Below, in pieces: positions 44,224-52,784 of a stretch of 64,000 nt of DNA. A model generated the notes under the pieces. That model ran no database searches and was not told where the DNA came from. It saw nothing but the letters and a program-made list of their open reading frames with translations. Source of the DNA: Curtobacterium sp. VKM Ac-2865 (GTDB lineage Bacteria; Actinomycetota; Actinomycetes; Actinomycetales; Microbacteriaceae); the NCBI RefSeq assembly GCF_015350905.1, contig NZ_JADKRZ010000002.1, forward strand, positions 62,001 to 126,000, in the 5' to 3' direction. How positions within the stretch are numbered: position 1 is the first letter of the stretch; the number at the start of each line of letters is the position of its first letter. Both the position numbers and the translations under genes were made by a program.

Positions 44224-44592
44224 CTAACCCTTCTTCGCGCCGTAGCGGCTACGAGCCTGCTTACGGTTCTTGACGGCCTGCGTGTCGAGGGCGCCTCGGA
44301 TGATCTTGTAGCGCACGCCGGGGAGGTCCTTCACACGACCGCCGCGGACGAGCACCATCGAGTGCTCCTGCAGGTTGTGGCCCTCACCCGGGATGTAGGC
44401 CGTGACCTCGGTGCCGTTCGAGAGCTTCACACGAGCGACCTTGCGCAGTGCCGAGTTGGGCTTCTTGGGGGTGGTGGTGTAGACGCGGGTGCACACACCA
44501 CGCTGCTGGGGGTTCGCCTTGAGTGCCGGCGCCTTGGTCTTGACGACCTTGGGCGTACGACCCTTGCGAACCAGCTGCTGAATAGTAGGCAA
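44224..44592 (-). CDS. rpsL: 30S ribosomal protein S12
   Basis: Decoding-centre protein and streptomycin-resistance locus. The 122 residues begin with [14 protein letters not shown] and include [20 protein letters not shown] and [20 protein letters not shown]. The conserved lysines that mutate to streptomycin resistance in other species are present (PKKPNS and [11 protein letters not shown] regions). The start codon is TTG at 44592, preceded by AGGAGA at ideal spacing; a far-upstream ATG at 44715 would add 41 unrelated residues. Confidence 0.97.
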   Translation of the reverse strand: MPTIQQLVRKGRTPKVVKTKAPALKANPQQRGVCTRVYTTTPKKPNSALRKVARVKLSNGTEVTAYIPGEGHNLQEHSMVLVRGGRVKDLPGVRYKIIRGALDTQAVKNRKQARSRYGAKKG

Positions 44593-44762
44593 CTGTTCTC
44601 CTGGTTCTCGCTCGTGGTTCTCTGGCCGACGCGGTCCGTCGGCATCCTCGCCCACGCAGACGACCGCCGAAGTGGCAGATCGTGGTCCGGGGGCGGACTG
44701 TCCGGTCGTGGTCATGGACCAGCCGGACTTTCAGGGCGCGCCCGAGGGCGCACACCCAGATG

Positions 44763-44791
44763 AGACTACCTGCGTCACCGGGCGAAATCAA
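44763..44791 (-). promoter_or_regulatory. rpsL-rpsG-fusA-tuf promoter
   Basis: TTGATT (44786-44791) and TAGTCT (44763-44768) on the minus strand with exactly 17 bases between them. Transcription should start near 44756, leaving a leader of about 164 bases. Confidence 0.75.
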
Positions 44792-44923
44792 TCCGGGCAC
44801 GTCGCCCTGGAGGCCCGTGGTGTCGGCCGTCGGCGAACGCCGCGATCGCCGGGCACTCCCGCTGGGCGCGGGGCGCTCCCCGGAGCCGGCCACGTCGACG
44901 AGCGGGCACGACCCGGTGTGGTG

Positions 44924-44981
44924 ACCACGGCCTCCCGGCCGCAGGTGACCGGACCACGGCCTCCCGGCCGCAGGTGACCGG
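44924..44981. repeat. Perfect 29-base tandem duplication
   Basis: 44924-44952 and 44953-44981 are identical. Each copy contains the small hairpin CGGCC-TCCC-GGCCG. They lie just past the 3' end of the next gene on the minus strand (stop at 45005), where a terminator would be expected, so this could be a duplicated terminator. Confidence 0.8.
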
Positions 44982-45004
44982 GGTGCCGACGAGGCGGGCC
45001 GGCG

Positions 45005-46276
45005 TCAGGAACCGGTGTCCGAGGCGCCGTTGCCGATCGCCGAGACGAACGTCGCGCCGGCGTCCGTGAAGCCGGTGACGTAGCCGCTGGCGTTCACGTT
45101 GATCGGACCGGCGGTCGCGGTGCCCGTGCCCGCCGGGCCGGTGAAGGCGGCGGTGAAGGTCGCGGACCCGAAGGACGACGTCGTGACCATCCACCCCTTG
45201 GACAGCCAGCCGTCCACCTGCACGGTGGGACGGGTGTCGAGCGTCCACTTCTGGTTCGTGTACGTGTTCGCCGGGTTCTCGCCGTAGGCGTAGAAGCTGC
45301 AGCCGCTCGGAGCCGTCTCGGTCGAGGCGATGCAGCCGTCCACCCACGCGTCGACCGCTGCGGTGGCGGCCTGCTCGCCGGCGGCCGTGAGCGTGGCGGT
45401 CATCGAGACCGGGCTCGAGGCCGTGGCGCCGAACCCGAGCACCCGGGACGTCGTGGCCGTGGCGGAGAACCACTTGCCGCCGTCCACCGCGACGTCGTAC
45501 GTGCCGGGGAGCGCGCGCATCGTGACCGACCCCGAGGAGTCCGTGCGGGTCCGCTGCCCGGCGATCGCGACTGTCGTCCTCGGCGGTCCCTTGACGGCGA
45601 CGGCGACGGAGCCGAGGGTCGGGGCACGGAGCTCCCAGCGTGGGAAGACGCCCCAGTCGGTTCCGACCTGCTCGAGCGTGAACGTCGCGGGGACCCGGCG
45701 GCCGGACTGCGTCAGGTAGGCGCCGACCGTCGCGGTGTCGCCACTGCGCTCGACGCCCGCGATGCGGTAGCCGGTCACGCGGTCCGTCGCCTTCGCGTAG
45801 GCGGCGTCGGTGAGCAGCACGTCGGACTTCGTGTGGCGGACGCCGGCGGCCGCGAGGGCGTCGTCGACGTGGCCGGCGCTGAGGTCGTCGAGGAAGGCCT
45901 CGACCTGGCGCTCGGGAGCGTGGGAGGTGCTGCCGACCGAGTACCCGACCAGGCCGGCGATCGCGAGCAGCACGACGGCGGTGGACCCGGCGATGATCCC
46001 GACGAGCTGGCCGCGGCGGAGGCGGCGGCGTGGGCGGCTGGAGCCGTGCGGGCCGCTGGGGCCGGATGCCACGAGGGGGGCGTCGTGCGTGCCGCTGATG
46101 TCGGCGATCCGGGGGACGGAGGTCCAGCTGGTGTCGTGCTGGCCCGCGTCGGGCTGGCCCGCGTCGGGCTGGCCCGCGTCGTGCTGGGCGGCCTCAGGCT
46201 GGCCGGCGTCGCGCTGGCCTGGTGTGGTGAGCTGGCCGTCCTCAGGCTGGCCGGGCGCGGTCGGCTGGTCGGTCAT
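45005..46276 (-). CDS. Single-pass membrane protein with Gln/Asp repeat N-terminus, unknown function
   Basis: A 423-residue protein. The cytoplasmic N-terminus carries pentapeptide repeats of the type QPDAG/QHDAG (about residues 20-50), followed by a Pro/Arg-rich stretch, a transmembrane segment (LVGIIAGSTAVVLLAIAGLV) and an extracellular region. The part just after the membrane (RQVEAFLDDLSAGHVDDALA) resembles DUF4878-like secreted modules. The ATG at 46276 with GGGGGA upstream is preferred to an upstream ATG at 46318. Tandem repeats in the DNA (46136-46210) encode the repeats. Confidence 0.75.
   Translation of the reverse strand: MTDQPTAPGQPEDGQLTTPGQRDAGQPEAAQHDAGQPDAGQPDAGQHDTSWTSVPRIADISGTHDAPLVASGPSGPHGSSRPRRRLRRGQLVGIIAGSTAVVLLAIAGLVGYSVGSTSHAPERQVEAFLDDLSAGHVDDALAAAGVRHTKSDVLLTDAAYAKATDRVTGYRIAGVERSGDTATVGAYLTQSGRRVPATFTLEQVGTDWGVFPRWELRAPTLGSVAVAVKGPPRTTVAIAGQRTRTDSSGSVTMRALPGTYDVAVDGGKWFSATATTSRVLGFGATASSPVSMTATLTAAGEQAATAAVDAWVDGCIASTETAPSGCSFYAYGENPANTYTNQKWTLDTRPTVQVDGWLSKGWMVTTSSFGSATFTAAFTGPAGTGTATAGPINVNASGYVTGFTDAGATFVSAIGNGASDTGS
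46136..46210. repeat. Five 15-base tandem repeats inside a coding region
   Basis: Units of about GGGCTGGCCCGCGTC, five in a row, in frame and encoding Gln-Pro/His-Asp-Ala-Gly pentapeptides on the minus strand. The first three units are nearly identical and the last two diverged. Copy number is likely to vary between strains. Confidence 0.8.
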
Positions 46277-46339
46277 GGATCCCCCGTCGTCACTGCCGGT
46301 TCGGTCCTCCGGCAGCAACGAGCCTACCGGCGACCCACG

Positions 46340-46762
46340 TCACTGCGACTGCTTGGCCTGGTGCCGCGCGAGGGTGATGCCACCGACGACACAGAGGAGT
46401 GCGACGACGACCGAGCTCACGACGAACGGGCCGAGCGCGTACCCCGCGGGGAACACGAGGAGCTGCGTGACGTCGTGCCGGATCAGCGCGTAGCCGACCG
46501 CCCCGATGCCGAGCATCACCAGGTAGGCGGTGGCGGCGGCGACGAGTCCGGTGACACCCGGGTTGCCGTCGCGGATGCCGAGCGCGGTCGCGAACAGGAC
46601 GACGACAGCTCCCCCGACGACCATGGCCGGGCCGAGGTACGGGGTCGCGTCGGACTGGGCGATCACCTCGACGTTCGCGAGCAGGGACTCGAAACCGGTC
46701 ACGGCGATCACGAGGGCGACGAACAGGACGGACGTCATCGTCGCCACGAGCCATCGGGACAT
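46340..46762 (-). CDS. Four-helix membrane protein, unknown function
   Basis: One hundred forty residues with four hydrophobic segments (about 5-25, 42-65, 68-92 and 105-130) and a short charged C-terminus. No motif or family was recognised. The start at ATG 46762 lies 23 bases after the stop of the preceding CBU_0592-like gene, so the two may be cotranscribed. Confidence 0.65.
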   Translation of the reverse strand: MSRWLVATMTSVLFVALVIAVTGFESLLANVEVIAQSDATPYLGPAMVVGGAVVVLFATALGIRDGNPGVTGLVAAATAYLVMLGIGAVGYALIRHDVTQLLVFPAGYALGPFVVSSVVVALLCVVGGITLARHQAKQSQ

Positions 46763-46785
46763 GCAGCGATCGTAGCGTCGAGCGC

Positions 46786-47349
46786 TCAGGAGGTGTGCTG
46801 CTCGGTGCGGGCGCGTCCGTCCTGCGCGGCTCGTTGCTGCTGCGCAGCGCTCACGAGGGCGAGCGCGATGGTCGCGGTGATGACGGGGACGCTCTCGGTC
46901 ATCGGTGCGTTCGGTCGGGCCGAGGTGGTGGGCGTCGCCGCCGCTGTCATCGTCACGGCCTGGAGGCTCGGGGCCGCGTGCTCGTCCTCGGTCACTGCCG
47001 CCTCGTGGTCACGGACCGCTGGCCCGATCACGGGCAGCACGGCCGTGGTGGCCGGCGGTTCCGCCGTCAGTGCTCGGGGCGGCTGCGACCCGGAACGGCG
47101 GGCAGTACGTCGTGCCCGCCCCATCCGGACCAGGACGACGACGGCGACGATCGCCCAGATGCCGTTGACGATGGTCGAGGGCACGGCGTGGTGCGCGGCG
47201 ACGTTGACCGCCACGGCGAGGCCGCCGACCAGGTTGAACAGCTGGTAGACCGGGCCGTTCGGCAGCTTGCCGGTCGAGAACAGGACGTAGCCGGACAGGA
47301 CGGTGATGGCTCCGAACCATCCGAGGAACTCCACGACAGCAGACAACAC
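46786..47349 (-). CDS. CBU_0592-like small membrane protein with disordered C-terminus
   Basis: A 187-residue protein. The first 75 residues resemble the CBU_0592 family of three-helix membrane proteins: FLGWFGAITVLSGYVLFSTG, PVYQLFNLVGGLAVAVNVA and VPSTIVNGIWAIVAVVVLV. After a basic stretch (RMGRARRTARRSG) comes an Ala/Thr/Pro-rich region and one more hydrophobic segment (VPVITATIALALVSA). The start is GTG at 47349. Function is unknown. Confidence 0.72.
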   Translation of the reverse strand: MLSAVVEFLGWFGAITVLSGYVLFSTGKLPNGPVYQLFNLVGGLAVAVNVAAHHAVPSTIVNGIWAIVAVVVLVRMGRARRTARRSGSQPPRALTAEPPATTAVLPVIGPAVRDHEAAVTEDEHAAPSLQAVTMTAAATPTTSARPNAPMTESVPVITATIALALVSAAQQQRAAQDGRARTEQHTS

Positions 47350-47435
47350 GCGCGACTCCGGGCACGACGAGGAACGACCGATCCGTGCCGGCCGTTCGAG
47401 AGGGTGGGATGCGCCGAGGACACGGCGACCGGATC

Positions 47436-47441
47436 ATCGTA
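47436..47441 (-). promoter_or_regulatory. Possible -10 of the membrane-gene unit downstream of pilO
   Basis: TACGAT on the minus strand with a weak TTCCGC 18 bases upstream, about 90 bases before the GTG at 47349. The 172-base gap after pilO has no other clear signal. Confidence 0.3.
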
Positions 47442-47521
47442 GGCAGAACGACGACCGTCGCGGAAGAGGCCTCGCGTGGTGTGGAGGGCCCCAGTTGGAG
47501 GGCGTCCTGTGGAGGGGTGGG

Positions 47522-48238
47522 TCAGCCGTTGGCGGGCGCGGCGGCGGTCCGGGACGAGCCGTCGAGGACGTAGATGGAGCCGCCGAACGTCCAGGTCGAC
47601 TGGTCGGACGCCGTTCCGTCCTCACCGCCCTTCTCCGCTGAGGAGATGCTCGTGACGAGGAACAGCCGCTTGCCGTGCTGGACCCCGTTGAGGAACGCGA
47701 GCGCCTGTTCGAAGGTCCCGTCGACCGCGATCGTGACGGGGATCACCGAGAAGTTCTCCCCGGTGATCGCCCCGTTGGTCACGACGGCCGGTGCGGCCGG
47801 CGCGGTCGGCACCGCGGCAGCGGGAGCGGCGGTCGAGGCAGCCGACGGGGACGCGCTCGGAGCCGCGGCCGCGGGCGCAGCGGGAGCGACCGGGGCGTAC
47901 GCGACGGCGTCGCTCGTGGTGTACGACGACACCTCCATGCCGGACGCCGAGGCGATCCCGTCGAGGTCCGCGATGAACGAGGACAGGTCGGCACCGTCGG
48001 GGACGGACGCCGACAGCTGCGCCAGCTCCTGACGCATCGCCGGCAGCTTGGCCGCCTGCTCACGCAGTCGGGTCAGCTCCAGCCGACTCGCGTGGTTCGT
48101 CTTCTCGACGTTCGTCTCCTGCGTCTGCGCCGCCGACGCCTGGGCGAGCTGCGGCTGGACGGCGAGGAAGAAGCCACCCACGGCGACCACCGCCATGGCG
48201 ACGAACGCGAGCAGCAGGCTGAGACGGTTGCGTGACAT
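47522..48238 (-). CDS. pilO: PilO-like type IV pilus assembly protein
   Basis: Inner part of the PilMNO alignment complex. The 238 residues have one N-terminal membrane anchor (LSLLLAFVAMAVVAVGGFFL), a helical coiled-coil region (SRLELTRLREQAAKLPAMRQ), an Ala/Pro-rich linker (about 113-153) and a C-terminal ferredoxin-like domain (VIPVTIAVDGTFEQALAFLN). It follows pilN with a three-base gap and ends the pilus gene series. Confidence 0.85.
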   Translation of the reverse strand: MSRNRLSLLLAFVAMAVVAVGGFFLAVQPQLAQASAAQTQETNVEKTNHASRLELTRLREQAAKLPAMRQELAQLSASVPDGADLSSFIADLDGIASASGMEVSSYTTSDAVAYAPVAPAAPAAAAPSASPSAASTAAPAAAVPTAPAAPAVVTNGAITGENFSVIPVTIAVDGTFEQALAFLNGVQHGKRLFLVTSISSAEKGGEDGTASDQSTWTFGGSIYVLDGSSRTAAAPANG

Positions 48239-48241
48239 CGG

Positions 48242-49021
48242 TCAGCCCTTCTTCGCGGAGTCCGCGGCGAACCGGCCGTCGAACGTCTTCTCGTCGAGGT
48301 GGATGGTGAGGTTCACCGTGTACTCCCCGGAGGCGTCGTCACGGGTCACCGAGTTGGCCGTGGCGTCCACGTACCCGGTCACCGTCGCCACTGAGTCGAG
48401 CCACTCCGGCACCGACGGCAGCGTCGAGGTCTTCGCGTCGATCGTCAGCGTCGCCACACGCTGCCCCTGCAGCGGGTCGACCGACTGTGCGTAGGCCTCG
48501 GTGGCCGAGGCGGAGTCCACCGTCACGCCACTGATCCGGACTCCGGCGGGCAGCTTGGCCTGCACCGAGCCGAGCACGGGAGACCAGTCGATCTCGGTCG
48601 AACCGCCGACCTGCTGAGCAGCCTCGAGGAGACCCGTGGCGCGCTCCGTCGACCGAACGTCGGTGAACTGTCGCTGCTGCTGGAGCAGGCTCACCGTCTC
48701 GTTCTGCGCGGCCGCGAGCTGGCTGTCGGCGGCGCTCTTCGTCACGCTCGCTCCGGCGGCGGCGAGCCCCACGGCGAGCGCCACGATCACGACACCGGCC
48801 CATGCCCGCCGGACGTTCGCGCGCTGGCGTCGGTGGACGTGGACCTCGCCCGGGAGCAGGTCTGCGCGAGGAGCCCCGCCGATGACGACCTGCTGCCGGT
48901 CACGGCGCCGGCCTGAACCCGCGCCGGGCTGGGCGACGGCGGGTGCCGCGCCCTTGGCCGGACGACCCCATCGGGCCGGCTTCTGGTTCTCGGTCGACGG
49001 TGCGTCGATGATCTCGGTCAT
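48242..49021 (-). CDS. pilN: PilN-like type IV pilus assembly protein
   Basis: Bitopic PilN partner of PilM and PilO. The 259 residues start MTEIIDAPSTENQKPARW (ATG 49021, overlapping the pilM stop as ATGA). A cytoplasmic N-terminus contains DLLPGEVHVHRRQRANVRR, matching the PilM-binding LLP motif of PilN. A membrane segment (AWAGVVIVALAVGLAAAGAS), a coiled-coil and a C-terminal domain with VRISGVTVDSASATEAYA follow. The cytoplasmic N-terminal region is longer than in Gram-negative PilN (about 80 residues before the membrane). Confidence 0.85.
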   Translation of the reverse strand: MTEIIDAPSTENQKPARWGRPAKGAAPAVAQPGAGSGRRRDRQQVVIGGAPRADLLPGEVHVHRRQRANVRRAWAGVVIVALAVGLAAAGASVTKSAADSQLAAAQNETVSLLQQQRQFTDVRSTERATGLLEAAQQVGGSTEIDWSPVLGSVQAKLPAGVRISGVTVDSASATEAYAQSVDPLQGQRVATLTIDAKTSTLPSVPEWLDSVATVTGYVDATANSVTRDDASGEYTVNLTIHLDEKTFDGRFAADSAKKG

Positions 49022-50070
49022 GCTGCTCGGCTCCCGACGGCGAGGCTCCACGCGACGGCGATGGCGCCACCGCGCTCTCGGAGCACGTCCTGCCCGATGC
49101 CCCGGGCGGCTCGCGCGGAGATGAACGGGTCACCGAGCGCGACCGGGAGCCCAGAGGAGTCGCCGAGGCCCTCGCGGAGCCCCGGCAGCGCCGCACCGCC
49201 ACCGACCAGCAGGATCCCGCGGACGGGTTCCTCCGGGCGGGTGTTCGCGAAGTAGTTCACCGTGTTGCGGATGCTCTGGAGGAGTTCGCCGACGGCCTCT
49301 CGCGTGACGGCGACCGCACGGACGTCGTCCGTGGTGCGGGTCACGCCGGACAGGCCGAAGTGTCGCTTGACCGCTTCGGCCTCGGGCACGCCGATCTCCA
49401 GACGGGCGGCGATGGACCTGGTCACGTCGGCGCCACCGGTCGGGATGATGCGGACGAACTTGGGGATGCCGTCGGTCGCGATGACGACGGAGGTGGTGGT
49501 CGCGCCGCAGTCGACGATCGCGACGGTCCCTGCACCCGCGACACGGGGAGCCAGGACCCGGGTCAACGCGAACGGGATGAGGTCGACGGCGACCGGGTTC
49601 AGCCCGGCGAGCTGCACGGCGTTGACGTTCGCGAGGACTGCTTCCTTGATCGCGGCGATGAGCAACCCGTGCACGACGGGTCCGCTCTCCCCGGTACCCT
49701 CGGACGTCGGGTAGAAGTCGAGGATCGCGTCCCCGACCGGCACGGGCAGCATGTCCTGCACCTGGAACGGCAGCGATTCGCGGATCTGGGCGATGGGGGC
49801 CTTCGGCACCGTCAGGTCGCGGGAGAGCACCCGCTGGTTGCCCATGCCGAGGACGACGTCCTTGCTCTTGAACTTGCCGAGTGCCCACAGGGACCGGAGT
49901 GCGCCAGCGACGGTGTTCGCCTGGAGCACCTCGCCGTGCTTGGTCGACTCCTCGGGGGCCGCGATCTCGGCGAACCGGAGGATCGTCGGCTGCGGCTTGT
50001 CGACGTCGGCGACCTCGACCGCGCGGATGACGTCCGCGCCGATGTCGATGCCGACGATGTTCTTCGCCAT
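49018..50070 (-). CDS. pilM: PilM, actin-like type IV pilus assembly ATPase
   Basis: Cytoplasmic FtsA-like protein that links PilN to the motor. The 350 residues begin MAKNIVGIDIGADVIRAVEV, with the actin-fold phosphate-1 motif (GIDIGADVIRAVE), the phosphate-2 motif (VAIVDCGATTTSVVI) and the adenosine motif (GILLVGGGAALPGL). FIPTGG-like FVRIIPTGGADVTRSI matches PilM. It lies between pilD (39 bases) and pilN (overlap). Confidence 0.92.
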   Translation of the reverse strand: MAKNIVGIDIGADVIRAVEVADVDKPQPTILRFAEIAAPEESTKHGEVLQANTVAGALRSLWALGKFKSKDVVLGMGNQRVLSRDLTVPKAPIAQIRESLPFQVQDMLPVPVGDAILDFYPTSEGTGESGPVVHGLLIAAIKEAVLANVNAVQLAGLNPVAVDLIPFALTRVLAPRVAGAGTVAIVDCGATTTSVVIATDGIPKFVRIIPTGGADVTRSIAARLEIGVPEAEAVKRHFGLSGVTRTTDDVRAVAVTREAVGELLQSIRNTVNYFANTRPEEPVRGILLVGGGAALPGLREGLGDSSGLPVALGDPFISARAARGIGQDVLRERGGAIAVAWSLAVGSRAA

Positions 50071-50109
50071 GTCGTGTTCCTTCCGAGTCCGTGCTGAGTC
50101 GACTGACCG

Positions 50110-50952
50110 TCAGGCCAGGCCGAGGAGTGCGAGGTAGGCGTGCCAGACGGGTTCACCGGCGAAGGCCCCGATCCATGCACCCAGGAGCATCCAGGGGCCG
50201 AACGGGATACCGACCCCCCGGCCGGTGCGACGCACGAGCATGAGGACGATGCCGAAGGTACCGCCGAGGAGGAAGGCTCCGAAAGCACCCACTGCGAGGG
50301 GGCCCCATCCGAGGTACGCGAGGAGGAGACCGAGGACGCCCGCGAGCTTGACGTCGCCCATGCCCATCCCACGCGGGACCGCGATCGCCAGCAGCAGGTA
50401 CACGCCTCCGAGCACCGCGAGCCCGCCGACGCCCCGGACGAGGGCGGCCCAGTCACCGGTCAGCGCACTCGCGCCGGCCAGCAGGACGCCCAGCACCGGG
50501 TACATCGGGAGGACGATCGCGTTCGGCAGCCGCTGCGTCTCGAGGTCGATGAGCGCGAGTGCGACACTGACAGCGGCCACGTAGAGCAGGGCGAGCAGCA
50601 GCACCGTCTGCCCGGCCGCCGTGGCACCGTCGGCAGCACCATCGGGCAGGAACCGCAGGGCGACCACCACGAAGAACGCCGCGGTCGCCAGTTCCACGAG
50701 GGGGTACCGGACCGAGATGGGTGCCGCGCAGTCCCGGCAACGACCGCGGAGGAGCAGCCACGACAGCACAGGGACGTTGTCCCGACGACGGATGCCGCTG
50801 CCGCACCTGGGGCAGGCCGACGCCGGAGCGACGACCGACATCCCGGCCGGCACCCGGTGCACCACGACGTTGAGGAACGACCCGATCACCAGGCCCAGCA
50901 CGCCGCCGAAGCCGAGGACCATCGCCGCGAGGGGCAGCACGGAGCCGGTCAC
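50110..50952 (-). CDS. pilD: Type IV prepilin peptidase / N-methyltransferase
   Basis: Cleaves the leader from prepilins and methylates the new N-terminus. The 280-residue membrane protein has about seven or eight hydrophobic segments, the zinc-type cysteines CPRCGSG and CRDC, and the two aspartate sites of the peptidase, ALIDLETQRLP and GMGMGDVKLAG. The start is GTG at 50952, overlapping the stop of the PilX-like gene (GTGA). An ATG at 50922 is possible but would remove the first residues of the membrane segment. Confidence 0.93.
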   Translation of the reverse strand: MTGSVLPLAAMVLGFGGVLGLVIGSFLNVVVHRVPAGMSVVAPASACPRCGSGIRRRDNVPVLSWLLLRGRCRDCAAPISVRYPLVELATAAFFVVVALRFLPDGAADGATAAGQTVLLLALLYVAAVSVALALIDLETQRLPNAIVLPMYPVLGVLLAGASALTGDWAALVRGVGGLAVLGGVYLLLAIAVPRGMGMGDVKLAGVLGLLLAYLGWGPLAVGAFGAFLLGGTFGIVLMLVRRTGRGVGIPFGPWMLLGAWIGAFAGEPVWHAYLALLGLA

Positions 50953-52784
50953 GAGACGGGTGCTCCGTTCACGTCGTACGCCGTCTTCGACTCCACCTGG
51001 GTGGCGACGCGGTAGGTCGTCACCGTCGGCTGGGGGAACTTCGGCGGCGTGTACGTGGCGAGGCTGGGGTCGAACCGGTAGTTCTTGTCGAACCCCTGTC
51101 CGCTCGCCAGGCCGACGGCTCCACGGAAGTTCTGGGCGATCGACCCACTGACCGTGAGCGTGCCACGCCCCGCCGTCGACCCCCGCGTCCAGTTCTGGAC
51201 GACGAAGGTCCCGAGGTTCGACAGGATCGCCGCGTTGACCTCGCGGTTGGCGGGCAGGATCGGGTTGCCAGCCGCGTTCACGGGGTTCCACACCCAGACC
51301 GCGCGCTGGCCGATGAGCCCGAGCACCGTGGAGGCCGACCGGGTGGACGGGTACTTGATGTCCCCGGTGACGTAGAGGTAGTTCTCCGCGGCGACGGTCA
51401 CGGCCTTGTCGACGGCCCCCTGGACGAAGGCGTCACCACGGTCGCAGCCGTAGGGCGTGACGACGTTCGCGCCGGCGCCGGCCGTGGGGTCGGCCTCGGA
51501 CGTCGAGGACGAGTTCCCCACGTACGGGTAGCCGACCCCGTTCGCCTTCGAACTCGTCCACTGGCTGGCCGTCCCGGTGGCGTCGCAGGCCGTCGGGAGG
51601 GTCTTCGTCTCCGCACTGCCCTTCCAGTAGTTCGGGTCCTGGGTCGCGCCGGCCCGCACCGCCGGCTCGTTCTGCACGTAGATCATGTTGTTCTTCGGGA
51701 TCGGGACCGTCGCACCGGCTGCGCTCCGCAGGTCGGCGAGCCGGCCGCACTTGTCCGGCTGCGGCGGCGCGTTCGTGATCAGCGCCCCGGACGTCGCGGA
51801 CGCTCCCGTCACGTTGCTCCGGATCGTCAACGGCGACAGGACCGTCATGGTGCCGTTGCCGTTGAAGGTGATCTTCGTCGGGCCGGTGTACAGGCACCCG
51901 GTGCCCTCGACGGTGCCGGTGGTCGCCGGCAGGTCAGACCGCATCGAGTCGCGCAGGTCCCCGATCGTCGACGGCGGCGTGAGGGTGGAGACCGTGGTCG
52001 GGTTCGAGGCGAACTTCGCGGCGGCGGTCCCGCAGCTCGCGCTCGTCCAGCCGTAGACGCTCTGGAAGGTGCTCTTGAACGTCGAACCGCATGCCTTGAT
52101 CTGGTCGTTCGACCGGACCGGTCCCTCGAGGGTGTCGCTCGGTCCGAACTGGATCTGGTCGCAGGTCGTGCTCGTCGCCACTGGGCGGTAGGCACTCGTG
52201 CAGGCCGATGCGAAGGAGCCCTTCTCGTTCGTGACGGTCGGGTCCCCGGACTCGTAGTTCGTGAAGTAGAGGTAGTTCGAGAAGCCGTCCGGGCGCACGT
52301 TCGCGACGACGGTCCTGGTCGTGTTGCCGGCCCGGCCCGTCGACTGCAGGCGGATGACGCCCTGCGACGAGAGCTTGCTGTTGTCCACCGCGTACCGGAA
52401 CGACGCGTCACTGCCCGAGCCGTCCGCCGTGGGCACGGTCACCCACGCGGTACCCGACTGGTAGTTGAACGCCGGGTTGCCGCCGGTCCCGTTCGGGAAC
52501 TTGGTGCCGATGCTGGCCGCGCTGAACGGCGCGTTCGCCTGTCCGTACAGGCCGTAGGTGTTGTCGGCGTTGAGCCGCGACTGGTAGTCGGCGACGCCCG
52601 AGTACGCCGCGGCGATCGCGCGGTTCCAGGCGGTGTCGGTCGAGGTCACGCGCGCGCCGCTCGTGGCGACGGCGACCATCGTCGCGACGAGGAGCATCAC
52701 GACCATGCCGATGAGGACGACCGCGGCGAGCGCGACGCCGCGCTCGTCGTCACGCGCGCGGATCGCGCGCAGGAGACGGATCAC
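50949..52784 (-). CDS. PilX-like large pilus protein
   Basis: A 611-residue secreted pilus protein. The N-terminus VIRLLRAIRARDDERGVALAAVVLIGM is the PilX type, with a single hydrophobic helix and no Phe+1/Glu+5 leader. The large extracellular part is rich in Thr, Ser, Gly and Asn with about ten cysteines. It includes GFSNYLYFTNYESGDP and later VTVAAENYLYVTGDIKYPS, reminiscent of secreted actinobacterial pilus proteins, but the domain is not recognised. The start is GTG at 52784 with GGGAG upstream, overlapping the previous stop (GTGA). It is followed by pilD. Confidence 0.75.
   Translation of the reverse strand: MIRLLRAIRARDDERGVALAAVVLIGMVVMLLVATMVAVATSGARVTSTDTAWNRAIAAAYSGVADYQSRLNADNTYGLYGQANAPFSAASIGTKFPNGTGGNPAFNYQSGTAWVTVPTADGSGSDASFRYAVDNSKLSSQGVIRLQSTGRAGNTTRTVVANVRPDGFSNYLYFTNYESGDPTVTNEKGSFASACTSAYRPVATSTTCDQIQFGPSDTLEGPVRSNDQIKACGSTFKSTFQSVYGWTSASCGTAAAKFASNPTTVSTLTPPSTIGDLRDSMRSDLPATTGTVEGTGCLYTGPTKITFNGNGTMTVLSPLTIRSNVTGASATSGALITNAPPQPDKCGRLADLRSAAGATVPIPKNNMIYVQNEPAVRAGATQDPNYWKGSAETKTLPTACDATGTASQWTSSKANGVGYPYVGNSSSTSEADPTAGAGANVVTPYGCDRGDAFVQGAVDKAVTVAAENYLYVTGDIKYPSTRSASTVLGLIGQRAVWVWNPVNAAGNPILPANREVNAAILSNLGTFVVQNWTRGSTAGRGTLTVSGSIAQNFRGAVGLASGQGFDKNYRFDPSLATYTPPKFPQPTVTTYRVATQVESKTAYDVNGAPVS

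Larger units (their letters stand above)
44593..45004. other. 412-base gene-free region: str leader, str promoter and a 29-base duplication
   Basis: No gene seen. It contains the str promoter (44763-44791), a leader of about 164 bases before rpsL with an internal hairpin (TGGTC/GACCA core near 44710-44724 within GTCCGG/CCGGAC arms), an unassigned stretch at 44792-44923, and two adjoining 29-base repeats at 44924-44981. Confidence 0.7.

Noticed and set aside
44924-44981. 29-base duplication considered as CRISPR repeats
   Set aside because: The two units adjoin with no spacer and no cas genes are present.
46136-46210. Tandem repeats considered as a CRISPR array
   Set aside because: Repeats are 15 bases, contiguous, without spacers, in frame inside a gene, and no cas gene is near.
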